The notes under the pieces were generated by a model. That model saw only the letters and a list, made by a program, of their open reading frames with translations, was not told the DNA's origin and did no database searches. The position numbers and the translations under genes are program-made. A stretch of 39,961 nucleotides of DNA from NCBI RefSeq assembly GCF_004919685.1, contig NZ_SMYZ01000080.1, forward strand, positions 1 to 39,961, given 5' to 3'. Positions 25,349 to 33,863 of this stretch are shown here, in pieces (the stretch's first letter is position 1; every line of letters begins with the position of its first letter). Origin of the DNA: Mesorhizobium norvegicum. Its GTDB lineage: Bacteria > Pseudomonadota > Alphaproteobacteria > Rhizobiales > Rhizobiaceae.

Positions 25349-25369
25349 AATCGCAGAAATCCTGCGATT
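25349..25369. terminator. Hairpin downstream of the malic enzyme gene
   Basis: AATCGCAG (25349-25356) pairs perfectly with CTGCGATT (25362-25369) around AAATC. No T-run follows, so it may be a rho-assisted stop or a processing site. The rest of the gap to 25507 holds a GATATT-GAT-AATATC dyad (25407-25421), a possible regulator site, and no other feature. Confidence 0.4.
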
Positions 25370-25507
25370 CAAGCCGAATTTGCGGGTAAATCACCGCGAT
25401 CCATAAGATATTGATAATATCCGGTTGTTATACCAGGGAGCTGTCGTCGATGTGCCAGAGCGGCATTTTGGACAGACTGGGGTGGTGACCGTCATGGATT
25501 TTCAGCC

Positions 25508-26599
25508 GTGAAGCACGATACGAGTCCGGCATCCGTGGTCGGCCAGGGAGCCTATCACGACGAGCGCCTGGATGCGCTTCTCAGCATCACCGGCCGGATG
25601 GACGGTTATCTCTACCGTTGCCGCAACGACGCCTCCTACACCATGCTTTATATCAGCGACGGCATTCTCACAGTCAGCGGTTATCGGCCGAGCGATTTCA
25701 TTCACAATGCGGTGCGCGACTATGTCTCGGCCATCCATCCGGATGACCTGCCCTCGGTCTATGCCGCCGTCGATGCCGCGCTCGAGGCGCGCTGCAACTG
25801 GAACGTCGACTACCGCATCGTGCCGCAGGTCGGCGAACCGCTCTGGGTCCGCGAGATTGGCGGCGGTGTCTGGGACGATGCCGGCGACCTCGAATTCCTC
25901 GAAGGCTTCGTCGTCGACATCAGCGACCGCAAGGTTGTCGAGGACCTCAACGCCCAGCTGCTGCTGGATCTGAAGACAGCCAACGAAGAGCTCTCGGCGC
26001 AAAAACGCGAGATCGAACTGGCGAAGCAGCAGAGCGACCATTCGGCCAACCACGATGCATTGACCGACTTGCCCAACCGGCGCGCCTTCCACGACGAACT
26101 GAAATCGGTGGTCGCCCGCTGCGGCGCCACCGGCGATGCGGCTGGTCTTTTGTTCATCGACCTCGACCGGTTCAAGGAAGTCAACGACACGCTCGGCCAC
26201 GAGGCCGGCGATGCGCTGCTGCAGCGCGTGTCGAGCCAGCTTCGCTCGATCCTGCGCAGCGCCGATTTCGTGGCCCGGCTTGGCGGTGACGAGTTCGCCT
26301 TCCTGTTCTCGGGCGACGCCGACATGGCACAGCAGAAGGCCGTGCGCGTCGCCGAACGCATCCTGGAAAGGTTGCGGATCAAGGTTCCCACGCCGACTGG
26401 CGCCATCCAGGTCGGCTGCACCGTTGGCGTGGCCATGTATCCAGCGGAGGCCGCCGATTCCGAAGCGCTGATCGCACTCGCCGACCGGCTGATGTACATC
26501 GGAAAAAAGAGCGGCCGCAACCGGCTGGTCACCGCCAGGGAAATGGCGCCGCAACAGCCATCGTCCAGGCACCGCCACCCGATTCGCAAGACTGCCTAG
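25508..26599 (+). CDS. PAS-GGDEF diguanylate cyclase
   Basis: 363 residues, GTG start. Makes the second messenger cyclic di-GMP from two GTP. The N-terminus carries a PAS/PAC sensory module (about residues 28-137, with YISDGILTVSGYRPSDF and FVVDISDRK), then a coiled-coil linker (140-175), then the GGDEF domain with the active-site GGDEF at residues 259-263 and an intact RxxD product-inhibition site (RSAD, residues 250-253) five residues before it. No transmembrane segment, so cytoplasmic. A five-codon ORF (25494-25511) ends overlapping the GTG start (GTGA), which may couple their translation. No neighbour suggests the signal. Confidence 0.93.
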   Translation: MKHDTSPASVVGQGAYHDERLDALLSITGRMDGYLYRCRNDASYTMLYISDGILTVSGYRPSDFIHNAVRDYVSAIHPDDLPSVYAAVDAALEARCNWNVDYRIVPQVGEPLWVREIGGGVWDDAGDLEFLEGFVVDISDRKVVEDLNAQLLLDLKTANEELSAQKREIELAKQQSDHSANHDALTDLPNRRAFHDELKSVVARCGATGDAAGLLFIDLDRFKEVNDTLGHEAGDALLQRVSSQLRSILRSADFVARLGGDEFAFLFSGDADMAQQKAVRVAERILERLRIKVPTPTGAIQVGCTVGVAMYPAEAADSEALIALADRLMYIGKKSGRNRLVTAREMAPQQPSSRHRHPIRKTA

Positions 26600-26613
26600 G
26601 CGCGCAAAGGCCC

Positions 26614-27519
26614 TCAACCCACGCCCATCGCCTCCTTGTGCCGGGCTATCTCCGCCATTAACCACTCCCGGAACCGCTTGATCCCCGGCGAGCTTCGATT
26701 GCCGGGCTTCTGCTGCAGGCAGTAGCTTTCCGGAATTTTGTGGCGGGCCGGAAACGGCGCCACCAGCTGGCCGCTGGCCAGCAGGTCCTGCGCCATGATG
26801 TTGTCGACCAGCGCCACGCCGCCACCATGGACTGCTTCGCGCACGGCCAGCGCCGGGTCATGGAAGATCGGACCGGATTTCGCGTCGACCTTCAGCCCTT
26901 CCTTCTCGAACCATTCCTCCCACCAGGCGGTGGTGTTCTCGTGCAACAGCCTCTGTCTGGCAAGATCGGCTACTGTCCTTGGCGCATTCGGACCGGCGAG
27001 CAGGGCTGGCGCGCAGACGGGAAAGATCACCAGTGACACAAGCTGCACATAGTCTGCATTGCCGGCATCGGCGGTGAACAGCACGCGCAGATCGGCACTC
27101 GGATTGCCACCCCGGCTCTGATCGTCGTGGATCGACACGTCGAGTTCGAAATCGGGATTCTCGGCGCGGAAGCGCGGCAGGCGGTCGGCCAGCCACAGGT
27201 TCATAAAGGTCGCGTTGATCGACAGCGAGGCGCGCTTGGCGGCATCGGGGCGGCCATGGCTGCCCATCTCTTCGGTGGCAGCCTCAATCGACCTGAAGGC
27301 GGTGGACAGCCGGCGGGCAAAGTGGGTGGCTTTCGGCGCCAGTGTCACCTGCCGGATGCCACGCTCGAACAACTCCATACCCAGCGCCTGTTCCAGGGAT
27401 CGGATATGCCGGCTCACCGCCGAGGGCGTCAGCCGCAACTCATCGGCGGCATCCTTGAAGCTGTGCAGGCGCGCCGCCGCTTCGAAAGCTCGGATCGCAT
27501 TCAACGAGGGCAGCTTCAT
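26614..27519 (-). CDS. LysR family regulator (GcvA-like)
   Basis: 301 residues. The N-terminal winged helix (LNAIRAFEAAARLHSFKDA, LTPSAVSRHIRSLEQALG) and the C-terminal substrate-binding domain are complete. The LPSLNAIRAFEAAARLHSF start is typical of the GcvA group. Start 27519 is chosen because family members begin at MKLPSLN; an in-frame ATG at 27558 is possible, and the frame runs on much further as antisense. Divergent from the polyamine-type binding protein and agmatinase genes, which it most likely controls through the two dyads at 27527-27581. The inducer is probably agmatine, arginine or a polyamine (inference). Confidence 0.92.
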   Translation of the reverse strand: MKLPSLNAIRAFEAAARLHSFKDAADELRLTPSAVSRHIRSLEQALGMELFERGIRQVTLAPKATHFARRLSTAFRSIEAATEEMGSHGRPDAAKRASLSINATFMNLWLADRLPRFRAENPDFELDVSIHDDQSRGGNPSADLRVLFTADAGNADYVQLVSLVIFPVCAPALLAGPNAPRTVADLARQRLLHENTTAWWEEWFEKEGLKVDAKSGPIFHDPALAVREAVHGGGVALVDNIMAQDLLASGQLVAPFPARHKIPESYCLQQKPGNRSSPGIKRFREWLMAEIARHKEAMGVG

Positions 27520-27526
27520 TGGCAAA

Positions 27527-27581
27527 GACAAAACTTGAGATGAGTTTTTGTCAAGCATGACGGACAAAAATGCCGTTTGTC
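27527..27581. promoter_or_regulatory. Two inverted repeats between lysR and the binding-protein gene
   Basis: GACAAAA (27527-27533) pairs with TTTTGTC (27546-27552); GACAAA (27563-27568) pairs with TTTGTC (27576-27581). The same half-site GACAAA appears in both dyads, in the 117-bp divergent gap. Two spaced dyads fit the recognition and activation sites of LysR regulators, though neither has the T-N11-A form exactly. Confidence 0.55.
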
Positions 27582-27636
27582 GGGTTGTGCCGAACGGGCA
27601 ATTCTCACGCGATCCGACCCCTTGGGAGACCGCGCC

Positions 27637-28743
27637 ATGCGCCATCTTGCCACCCTTGCCGCATCGATGTTCGCCCTGTCCGTTTGCGTCCTGACGGGCG
27701 GTGCCCTGGCCGCCGAGGACAAGACCGTCAACATTTACTTCTGGTACGACTACGTGCCCGCCGACACCATCGCTCAATTCGAGAAACAGACCGGCATCAA
27801 GGTCGTCTACGACACATTCGATGCCGTCGAGATGCTTACGACCAAGACGCTGACCGGGGGCTCCGGCTATGACCTGACCATGCCGGGCGCATCGATCGTC
27901 GGCCAGTACATCAAGGCCGGCGCCATCCAGAAGCTCGACAAGACGAAGCTCCCCAACGCCACGGGTCTCAATCCCGACATCATGGCCTTCCTGGCCAGGC
28001 AGGATCCGGGCAACGCCTATGCGGTGCCCTATGCCTATGGCACCACGGGCATCATCTACAACAAGGCCAAGATCGCCGAGCGGATGAAGGACGCCCCGGT
28101 CAACAGCCTCGACATGATCTTCAAGCCGGAGGTGGCGCGAAAATTCGAGGATTGCGGTATCGCCATGGTTGATTCGCCGGAAGGCGTGATGTCGATCGCG
28201 CTCAACTACCTCGGCTTCAACCCGTTCTCGACCGACGAGAGCGAGATCAGAAAGGCAGCCGATCTGCTGACCGCGATCAAGCCTTACATCAGGCATTTCA
28301 AATCGGGCTCGATCATGAGCGAGATGGCGGCTGGCGATCTCTGCCTGGCGCTTGGCTGGAGCGGCGATGCGATCGGCGCGGCGACCAAGGCGGTGGACGC
28401 CAAAAGCGGCGCCGATATCGGCTATTCCATCCCGAAGGAGGGCACGGAAATCTTCTTCGACGTCGTCACCATTCCGGTCGATGCGCCGCACCCCGAAAAC
28501 GCCCAGGCCTTCCTGGATTTCCTGATCACGCCGCGGGTCGCCGCCCGCTTCACCAACGCGACGCTCTACCCGAATGCTGTCGAGGCGGCGACGCCGATGG
28601 TCGACGAGGTCGTTCGCGACAATCCCGACATCTATCTCTCGAAAGAGACGATGAAGCATCTGTTCGCCGCCCAGCCGCGCGACCAGAAATCGCTGCGCCT
28701 GGTCACCCGGCTATGGACCAGCTTCACCACCGGAACGAACTGA
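27637..28743 (+). CDS. Polyamine-type ABC transporter substrate-binding protein (PotF/PotD family)
   Basis: 368 residues with a Sec signal peptide (MRHLATLAASMFALSVCVLTGGALA, cleaved before AEDKT; shown here as two parts of one helix). The mature part opens VNIYFWYDYVPADTIAQFEKQ, the PotF pattern NIYNWSDYI..., followed by YAVPYAYGTTGIIYNKAKI and GWSGDAIGA, all standard for periplasmic binding proteins for putrescine or spermidine. Start 27637 has GGGAGA. No permease or ATPase gene is adjacent, so it either feeds a transporter elsewhere or acts as a sensor. Followed after 53 bp by agmatinase. Confidence 0.9.
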   Translation: MRHLATLAASMFALSVCVLTGGALAAEDKTVNIYFWYDYVPADTIAQFEKQTGIKVVYDTFDAVEMLTTKTLTGGSGYDLTMPGASIVGQYIKAGAIQKLDKTKLPNATGLNPDIMAFLARQDPGNAYAVPYAYGTTGIIYNKAKIAERMKDAPVNSLDMIFKPEVARKFEDCGIAMVDSPEGVMSIALNYLGFNPFSTDESEIRKAADLLTAIKPYIRHFKSGSIMSEMAAGDLCLALGWSGDAIGAATKAVDAKSGADIGYSIPKEGTEIFFDVVTIPVDAPHPENAQAFLDFLITPRVAARFTNATLYPNAVEAATPMVDEVVRDNPDIYLSKETMKHLFAAQPRDQKSLRLVTRLWTSFTTGTN

Positions 28744-28796
28744 TCCCCGGCCTGCTTTGGCTTTACCCCCCTCTCCAGAAAAAAGATGTGATCGAT

Positions 28797-29756
28797 ATGC
28801 TTGAATCCCTGCCGCGTTCGCGCCAGACCGATGACGCCGTTTTCGGCAAGAACATCTATGGCGGCTCGCATGAGCCGGTCTATGGCGGCGTGCTGTCCTT
28901 CATGCGCCGCCGGCTGACCCGCAACCTTGACGGCGTCGATGTGGCCGTGTGGGGCATCCCGTTCGATGCGGCCGTCTCCAACCGGCCGGGCGCCCGCTTC
29001 GGTCCGCAAGGCGTGCGGCGCGCCTCGGCCATCCTCGAAGGCGATCCGCAATATCCTTTCCGCACGGATCCGTTCGAACGGTTGGCGGTCATCGACTATG
29101 GCGATTGCGGTCTTGATTTCGGCCGGCACGACGAGACGCCATGGCAGATCGAGGCGCAGGCGAGCGAGGTCGTTGATGCCGGCGTCACGCTGCTGTCCAT
29201 CGGCGGCGATCACTACGTCCCCTGGCCGCTGCTCAGAGCGCATGCGAAGAAGTATGGGCCGCTGGCGCTGGTTCAGTTCGACGCGCACCAGGACACCTGG
29301 CTCGACGAGGAGAAGCGCATCGACCATGGCTCGTTCGTTGCCAGGGCCGTCGGCGAAGGCCTGGTCAGGCCGGAGCGCTCGATCCAGGTCGGCATCCGCA
29401 CCCACGCGCCAGACACTTGCGGCCTTGAAATCCTGCAGGGCGAAGATGTCGCCGAGCTCGGCGTGGCCGGCGTTGTCGAGCGCATCAAGGCGCGTGTCGG
29501 CGATGCCAGGACCTATCTGACCTTCGACATCGACTGTCTCGACCCGGCCTTTGCCCCAGGCACCGGCACGCCGGTCGCCGGTGGTCTTTCGTCGCGCGAG
29601 GCGCTGATGATCCTGCGGCGATTGGGCTCGCTCGATATCGTCGGCGCCGATGTCGTCGAAGTGGCGCCGGCCTATGACCATGCCGACGTCACGTCGATCG
29701 CCGGTGCTGCCGTCCTGCAGCACTATCTTGGCTTGCTGGCGGAGCGGAAACGATAG
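28797..29756 (+). CDS. speB: Agmatinase (ureohydrolase family)
   Basis: 319 residues. Hydrolyses agmatine to putrescine and urea with two Mn ions. Metal ligands are present: His139 in SIGGDHYVPW, Asp162, His164 and Asp166 in the FDAHQDTW motif, and the later FDIDCLDP pair. The N-terminus (RPGARFGPQGVRRASAIL) is typical of the family. An upstream in-frame start at 28713 overlaps the binding-protein gene and lacks a ribosome site; 28797 is preferred. Linkage to a polyamine-type binding protein suggests uptake and breakdown of agmatine or a related guanidino compound, so guanidinobutyrase is a possible alternative. Confidence 0.9.
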   Translation: MLESLPRSRQTDDAVFGKNIYGGSHEPVYGGVLSFMRRRLTRNLDGVDVAVWGIPFDAAVSNRPGARFGPQGVRRASAILEGDPQYPFRTDPFERLAVIDYGDCGLDFGRHDETPWQIEAQASEVVDAGVTLLSIGGDHYVPWPLLRAHAKKYGPLALVQFDAHQDTWLDEEKRIDHGSFVARAVGEGLVRPERSIQVGIRTHAPDTCGLEILQGEDVAELGVAGVVERIKARVGDARTYLTFDIDCLDPAFAPGTGTPVAGGLSSREALMILRRLGSLDIVGADVVEVAPAYDHADVTSIAGAAVLQHYLGLLAERKR

Positions 29757-29783
29757 CCCCGGCCGGCGGGGTTCATATCCGTC

Positions 29784-30485
29784 TCAGTCCGGCGCGAACG
29801 CACGCGCCGCCTCGACGACCTCGTCGACATGATCCTGCCGGAGCAGGTCGATCGGGACGCGACCGTCGAGCTGCGCCGAGGGGCGCGTCAGCCACAGCCA
29901 CGCCAGTCTGGGATTGCTGATCAGAGACAGCACGTCGCGAATGCCCGTTACCGGCCGGCCATCGACGAACTGCGCCAGCGGGAAGACATGTTTGCGGCCG
30001 CCCTTGCGCAAGGCAATGACCTCACTCCGCCGCTGCCAGCGGTGCAGCGTCGAGCGGGCGATGCGCAAATTCTCTTCCAGATAGGTCGAGCCGGCGACGC
30101 GGCCCGCCCAGTCCTCGATCAGCATCGATTCGAGGTCATCGGACTTTGGCAGCGAAGTTTGCTCGACATCGGCCGACAGGGTCGTCGGCGGATTTGTCGC
30201 GCCGGCAATGCCGGCTTCGCTGCGGCGCGCGGCCTCGGCCGCTAGTGCGCGCACGAATTTCGATGCCAGGCCGGGAAGGTCGGCATGAATGGCGTCGATG
30301 GCGCGCTGGTGCTTCGGCGACAGCAAGGTGACGGCGGACGCAATGCTGCCGGCGATCTTGCCGACCGAGACCATGGTGGGCTTGTTGATGGCCTCATCAC
30401 AATGGGCAAGCGCGCGTTCGACTTCCTCCGCGACCATCTCCGCGAAGTCGTCCTGCTTGAGGCCCTGGATCTGAAATCTGTTCAT
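29784..30485 (-). CDS. MbcA/ParS/Xre antitoxin-like protein without a toxin gene
   Basis: 233 residues. The C-terminal part (residues 186-230: LSLISNPRLAWLWLTRPSAQ then LDGRVPIDLLRQDHVDEVVE) matches the MbcA/ParS/Xre toxin-binding domain (former DUF2384), and residues 130-165 (STYLEENLRIARSTLHRW) look like a helix-turn-helix. The N-terminal 120 residues are of unknown fold. No RES-domain or other toxin gene is next to it, so it is an orphan or has another use. The start (MNRFQIQGLKQDDF) is chosen because the longer frame runs into non-protein-like sequence. Confidence 0.65.
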   Translation of the reverse strand: MNRFQIQGLKQDDFAEMVAEEVERALAHCDEAINKPTMVSVGKIAGSIASAVTLLSPKHQRAIDAIHADLPGLASKFVRALAAEAARRSEAGIAGATNPPTTLSADVEQTSLPKSDDLESMLIEDWAGRVAGSTYLEENLRIARSTLHRWQRRSEVIALRKGGRKHVFPLAQFVDGRPVTGIRDVLSLISNPRLAWLWLTRPSAQLDGRVPIDLLRQDHVDEVVEAARAFAPD

Positions 30486-30708
30486 GCATCTGTCTTCCGG
30501 GCCGCGCGCTCCTCCCACAGCTGCGGCCGGCTGTTGAACTTCTAGAGCGGAAAGCGGAAATCGCAGCGGCAACAGATGCAGCGGCCCGACAGCTTGCTGT
30601 CTTGCATTTCTTGACACCCCAACTGGCTAGTGGCGCCCCGAAATGTCAGTCGCGGGGCGCCTAGATTGCGTGTAGGTGCGATGTGTGACAGCCGCGCGAC
30701 GGCCGTTC
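30486..30708. other. Intergenic stretch with two hairpins
   Basis: GACAGC-TT-GCTGTC (30588-30601) and GGCGCCCCG (30632-30640) with CGGGGCGCC (30653-30661), a 9-bp perfect inverted repeat. A TTGACA lies at 30611. No gene or clear promoter was identified. Confidence 0.4.
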
Positions 30709-30836
30709 CCCCTCACCCGCCCTCCGCTTCGCTCGGGCGACCTCTCCCCGAGGGGAGAGGAGGCTACCGGCGCTGGCGCTTTCCTCTTCTCCCCAGCGGG
30801 GAGAAGGTGGCCGCGGAGCGGCCGGATGAGGGGGAG
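30709..30836. repeat. Dispersed repeat with two GGGGAGA hairpins
   Basis: CCTCTCCCC-GA-GGGGAGAGG (30741-30760) and CTTCTCCCC-AGC-GGGGAGAAG (30786-30806), bracketed by CCCCTCACCCG on the left and CGGATGAGGGGG on the right. Member of the same broad family as 8983-9161, in a rearranged form. Confidence 0.6.
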
Positions 30837-30871
30837 CCTCGCAGTAACTGCCGCAAGGGCAGGAAATGCCC

Positions 30872-31864
30872 CTAAAGCAACCCCGCCTGCTCAGCCTCGC
30901 GGCGCAAATTCTGCCGTGGCCTAGGGCCGATCTGCTGGATCACCAATCCGGCCGCCAGTGAGCCAAGGTCGCCGCAGGTCTGCAGGTCGCGGCCTTGCGT
31001 GTAGCCATGCAGGAAGCCGGCGGCATAGAGATCGCCGGCGCCCGTCGTGTCGACCAGTTCCCTAATGGCGGTTGCCTTGATCACCACGGTCTCGTCGCCG
31101 CGCACGATCACCGAGCCTTTTTCCGAGCGGGTCACGGCGGCGATCCTGCAATCCTTGCGGATCTGCGCCAGCGCCTCGTCGAACGACGATGTCTGGTAGA
31201 GCGACTTGATCTCGTGGCTGTTGGCAAAGACGATGTCGACCGTGCCCGAACGCATCAGGTCGAGGAATTCGTCGCGGTAGCGGTCGACGCAAAACGAATC
31301 CGACAGTGTCATCGACACTTCTCGGCCTGCGGCATGCGCCAGCTTCGCCGTCTGGCGGATTGCTTCCTTGGCGCGCGGCGGGTCCCACAGATAGCCCTCG
31401 AAATAGGTGACTTTGGCGCCAGAGGCCTTGTCGGCCTCCACATCCTCCGGCCCAAGCTCGACACAGGCGCCGAGATAGGTGTTCATCGAGCGCTCGCCGT
31501 CGGGGGTGACGAAAATCATCGAGCGCGCCGTCGGCGGCTCGCCCTTGAGCGGCCTGGTGTCGAAGGCGACGCCCTGGGCATGGATGTCGTGCGCGTAGAT
31601 TTCACCCAGCGCATCGTTGGAGACCTTGCCGAAGAAGGCGGCGCGGCCGCCGAAGCTGGCGACGCCGGCCGCCGTGTTGCCGGCGCTGCCGCCGGAGGCT
31701 TCGATCGCCGGCCCCATGCGGCTGTAGAGCAGTTCGGCGCGCTTTGTGTCGATGAGGTTCATCGCGCCCTTGATGATGCCGTTGGTCTCGAGGAATTCCT
31801 CGTCGCACTGGGCGATGATGTCGACAATGGCATTGCCGATGCAAAGCACGTCATAATCCGGCAT
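30872..31864 (-). CDS. Adenosine kinase (PfkB family)
   Basis: 330 residues. PfkB-fold sugar or nucleoside kinase; rhizobial members of this length are annotated adenosine kinase, phosphorylating adenosine to AMP. Signatures: N-terminal CIGNAIVDIIA, the substrate-region GGSAGNTAAGVASFGG, and the catalytic C-terminal DTTGAGDLYAAGFLHG, whose Asp is the base. Start 31864 is preceded by GGAGA; an in-frame extension to 31990 is not family-like. Stands alone. Other PfkB sugars cannot be excluded by eye. Confidence 0.9.
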   Translation of the reverse strand: MPDYDVLCIGNAIVDIIAQCDEEFLETNGIIKGAMNLIDTKRAELLYSRMGPAIEASGGSAGNTAAGVASFGGRAAFFGKVSNDALGEIYAHDIHAQGVAFDTRPLKGEPPTARSMIFVTPDGERSMNTYLGACVELGPEDVEADKASGAKVTYFEGYLWDPPRAKEAIRQTAKLAHAAGREVSMTLSDSFCVDRYRDEFLDLMRSGTVDIVFANSHEIKSLYQTSSFDEALAQIRKDCRIAAVTRSEKGSVIVRGDETVVIKATAIRELVDTTGAGDLYAAGFLHGYTQGRDLQTCGDLGSLAAGLVIQQIGPRPRQNLRREAEQAGLL

Positions 31865-32106
31865 CAAAATCTCCGCCAAAAACCCGAGCCGGCTTCTTGC
31901 CATGTCGGCCGGGCGCGGGTCTAGCGATTTGAAACCGGTTTGCCTAGAGCGCAACACGCAACTTGGGCGGATCAGGTCCGAACAGCCCAAAGGCGCACTT
32001 GCCGCGAGGCGCTATGACAATTCGACCGTGGCCGAAGCATTTGATCGCCGCACCGCCTACAAGCCTGGCTCAGCCGATCCCGTTTCGAAGGCGAGCCAGC
32101 CCCCCA

Positions 32107-32151
32107 ATGTCTACCAAGAGCATGTCTACAAAGAGCATGTCGACAAAGAAC
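32107..32151 (+). repeat. Three 15-bp tandem repeats, each starting with ATG
   Basis: Units at 32107-32121, 32122-32136 and 32137-32151 each read ATGTC, (G/T)AC, AAAGA(G/A) and encode MSTKS/MSTKN. They lie in frame before the EamA transporter gene. The slightly different third bases show they are not an identical recent copy. Confidence 0.75.
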
Positions 32152-32169
32152 GAACCTGCAAGAAACGAC

Positions 32170-33054
32170 ATGACCACCGACCTAGCGCTGCTCGTCGTGT
32201 TGGCGGTGCTGTGGGGCGCCTCCTACACCTTCATCAAGATCGGCGTCGAGACGATCCCGCCGATCACCTTCATTGCCGCCCGCACCCTGATCGCCGGTGG
32301 CATCCTGTTGGCCATCATCCGCTGGCGCGGGCTCGCCATGCCGGGCGATGCGGCAAGCTGGCGCCGTTTCGCCTTCCAGGCATGTCTCAACAGCGTGGTG
32401 CCGTTCACCCTGATCGCCGCCGCCGAACGCTCGGTCGACGCCGGCCTCGCCACCATCCTGAACGCGACCTCGCCGATCTTCACCTTCCTTTTGACAGCGC
32501 TCATCACCCGCCACGAGCCGGTCACATTGCGCAAACTGATTGGCGTCGGCGCCGGCATTGCCGGCATCTGCCTCATCATCGGCACCGAGGCGCTGGGTGG
32601 CCTTGGTCACGAGCTGTGGGCGCAGTTGGCAATCGTCGCGGCAACGGTCTGCTATGCCGGTGCGGCCATTTTCGGCCGAGGCTTCAAGGGCCTCGATCCG
32701 ATGCTGCCGGCCGCCGGTTCGATGCTGTGCGGCGCCGTTATCCTCGTGCCCCTCAGTCTTGTATTCGACCAGCCATGGACGCTGGTGCCATCGACGGCGT
32801 CGATCCTGGCCCTGCTCGGCCTGTCGGTCTTTTCCACGGCACTGGCCTTCGTCATCTATTTCCGCCTCATCCACACGCTGGGCTCGGTCGGAACCACCTC
32901 GCAGGCCTATCTCCGTGTGCCGATCGGCGTCGGCATCGGCGCCCTCTTCCTCGGCGAAAGCCTCGGCTCGACGGCATGGCTGGGCATGGGTTTTGTCGTG
33001 GCTGGGGTCGCTGCCATGACCATCCCGGTTCGCAAGCCGGCGTTTGCGCGGTAA
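32170..33054 (+). CDS. EamA/DMT family transporter
   Basis: 294 residues from 32170, ten predicted membrane helices in two EamA repeats (about 5-135 and 145-280). Hallmarks are VLWGASYTFIKIGVETIPP in helix 1 and the second repeat with the FSTALAFVIYFRLIHTLGS and SQAYLRVPIGVGIGALFLGES segments. These proteins move amino acids, metabolites or drugs; the substrate is unknown. Translation may begin at 32107 instead, adding MSTKSMSTKSMSTKNEPARND, built from the tandem repeat. Neither start has a strong ribosome site. The upstream 240 bp hold no other feature. Confidence 0.88.
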   Translation: MTTDLALLVVLAVLWGASYTFIKIGVETIPPITFIAARTLIAGGILLAIIRWRGLAMPGDAASWRRFAFQACLNSVVPFTLIAAAERSVDAGLATILNATSPIFTFLLTALITRHEPVTLRKLIGVGAGIAGICLIIGTEALGGLGHELWAQLAIVAATVCYAGAAIFGRGFKGLDPMLPAAGSMLCGAVILVPLSLVFDQPWTLVPSTASILALLGLSVFSTALAFVIYFRLIHTLGSVGTTSQAYLRVPIGVGIGALFLGESLGSTAWLGMGFVVAGVAAMTIPVRKPAFAR

Positions 33055-33146
33055 ACGCCCAGCCCGCTTGTGCTCATGGCCCGCGCTGCCTATCTCGGAA
33101 GCGTCCGCCTTTTCGGCGGTGGCCGCTGATCTGGGGTTGAAGCACA

Positions 33147-33863
33147 GTGATTTTCGACGCTGCCCGCACCGCGGCCCTCGAGCTGCTCTCGCCTCCGTTT
33201 CGTGCCGTGTTTATCAAGACGCCCGGGCTGACCTTGCTGGCGCTGTTGGCCCTGTGGTTCGGCCTGACCAGCCTTGTCGAGTGGCTGGCGCTGCCATGGC
33301 TGCAGACGCTGTTGCCCGGCATCCCGTCCTGGGCCGGCTGGCTGGGCGGCATCATCGCCGCCATCGCGCTCGCCTTCGGCATGGCGCTGCTCATCGCGCC
33401 GGTGACGGCTGTTATCGCCGGCCTGTTCCTCGACGATATCGCCGAGGTGGTCGAGCGCACCGACTATCCCGGCGACCCGACCGGCCGCGCCATGCCGGCG
33501 CTGCGCTCGCTGGTGCTGTCGATGCGATTTCTCGGCGTCGTCATTCTCGGCAACATCGTCGCCCTGCTGCTTCTGCTTGTGCCGGGCGTCAACATCGCCG
33601 CCTTCTTCATCGTCAACGGTTATTTGCTCGGGCGCGAGTTCTTCGAATTCGCCGCCATGCGCTTTCGCGGCGAAGAAGAGGCCAGGGCCTTGCGCAGGCA
33701 TTATGCCGGAACGGTGTTTCTCGCCGGGCTGCTCATCGCTGCCTTCCTCGCCCTGCCGCTGCTCAATCTGGTGACGCCGCTCTTCGCCGCCGCCATGATG
33801 GTGCATCTGCACAAGGCGATTTCTGTGCGGGAAGTGGCTCGATCCGGATATCGGCGCACTTAG
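33147..33863 (+). CDS. EI24-domain (CysZ-like) membrane protein
   Basis: 238 residues, GTG start (MIFDAARTAALELLSPPFRAVF). Four to six hydrophobic helices with the EI24 pattern: LALWFGLTSLVEWLALPWLQ, FGMALLIAPVTAVIAGLFLDDIAEVVER, and PGVNIAAFFIVNGYLLGREFFEF, where the GREFFE motif is the family signature. CysZ members transport sulfate for cysteine synthesis, but many homologues have no tested role. Its stop codon overlaps that of the convergent dehydratase gene by two bases (TTAG, 33860-33863). Confidence 0.85.
   Translation: MIFDAARTAALELLSPPFRAVFIKTPGLTLLALLALWFGLTSLVEWLALPWLQTLLPGIPSWAGWLGGIIAAIALAFGMALLIAPVTAVIAGLFLDDIAEVVERTDYPGDPTGRAMPALRSLVLSMRFLGVVILGNIVALLLLLVPGVNIAAFFIVNGYLLGREFFEFAAMRFRGEEEARALRRHYAGTVFLAGLLIAAFLALPLLNLVTPLFAAAMMVHLHKAISVREVARSGYRRT

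Noticed and set aside
26614..28659. 681-codon minus-strand frame suggesting a fusion protein
   Set aside because: Only the last 301 codons are a LysR regulator; the rest is antisense to the binding-protein gene on the plus strand.
33105..33119. CCGCC-TTTTC-GGCGG hairpin as terminator of the EamA gene
   Set aside because: Short stem without a following T-run; could arise by chance in high-GC DNA.
31902..33140. 412-codon frame over the EamA gene
   Set aside because: Shifted-frame shadow; the EamA frame has ten hydrophobic helices and a family match, this one has neither.
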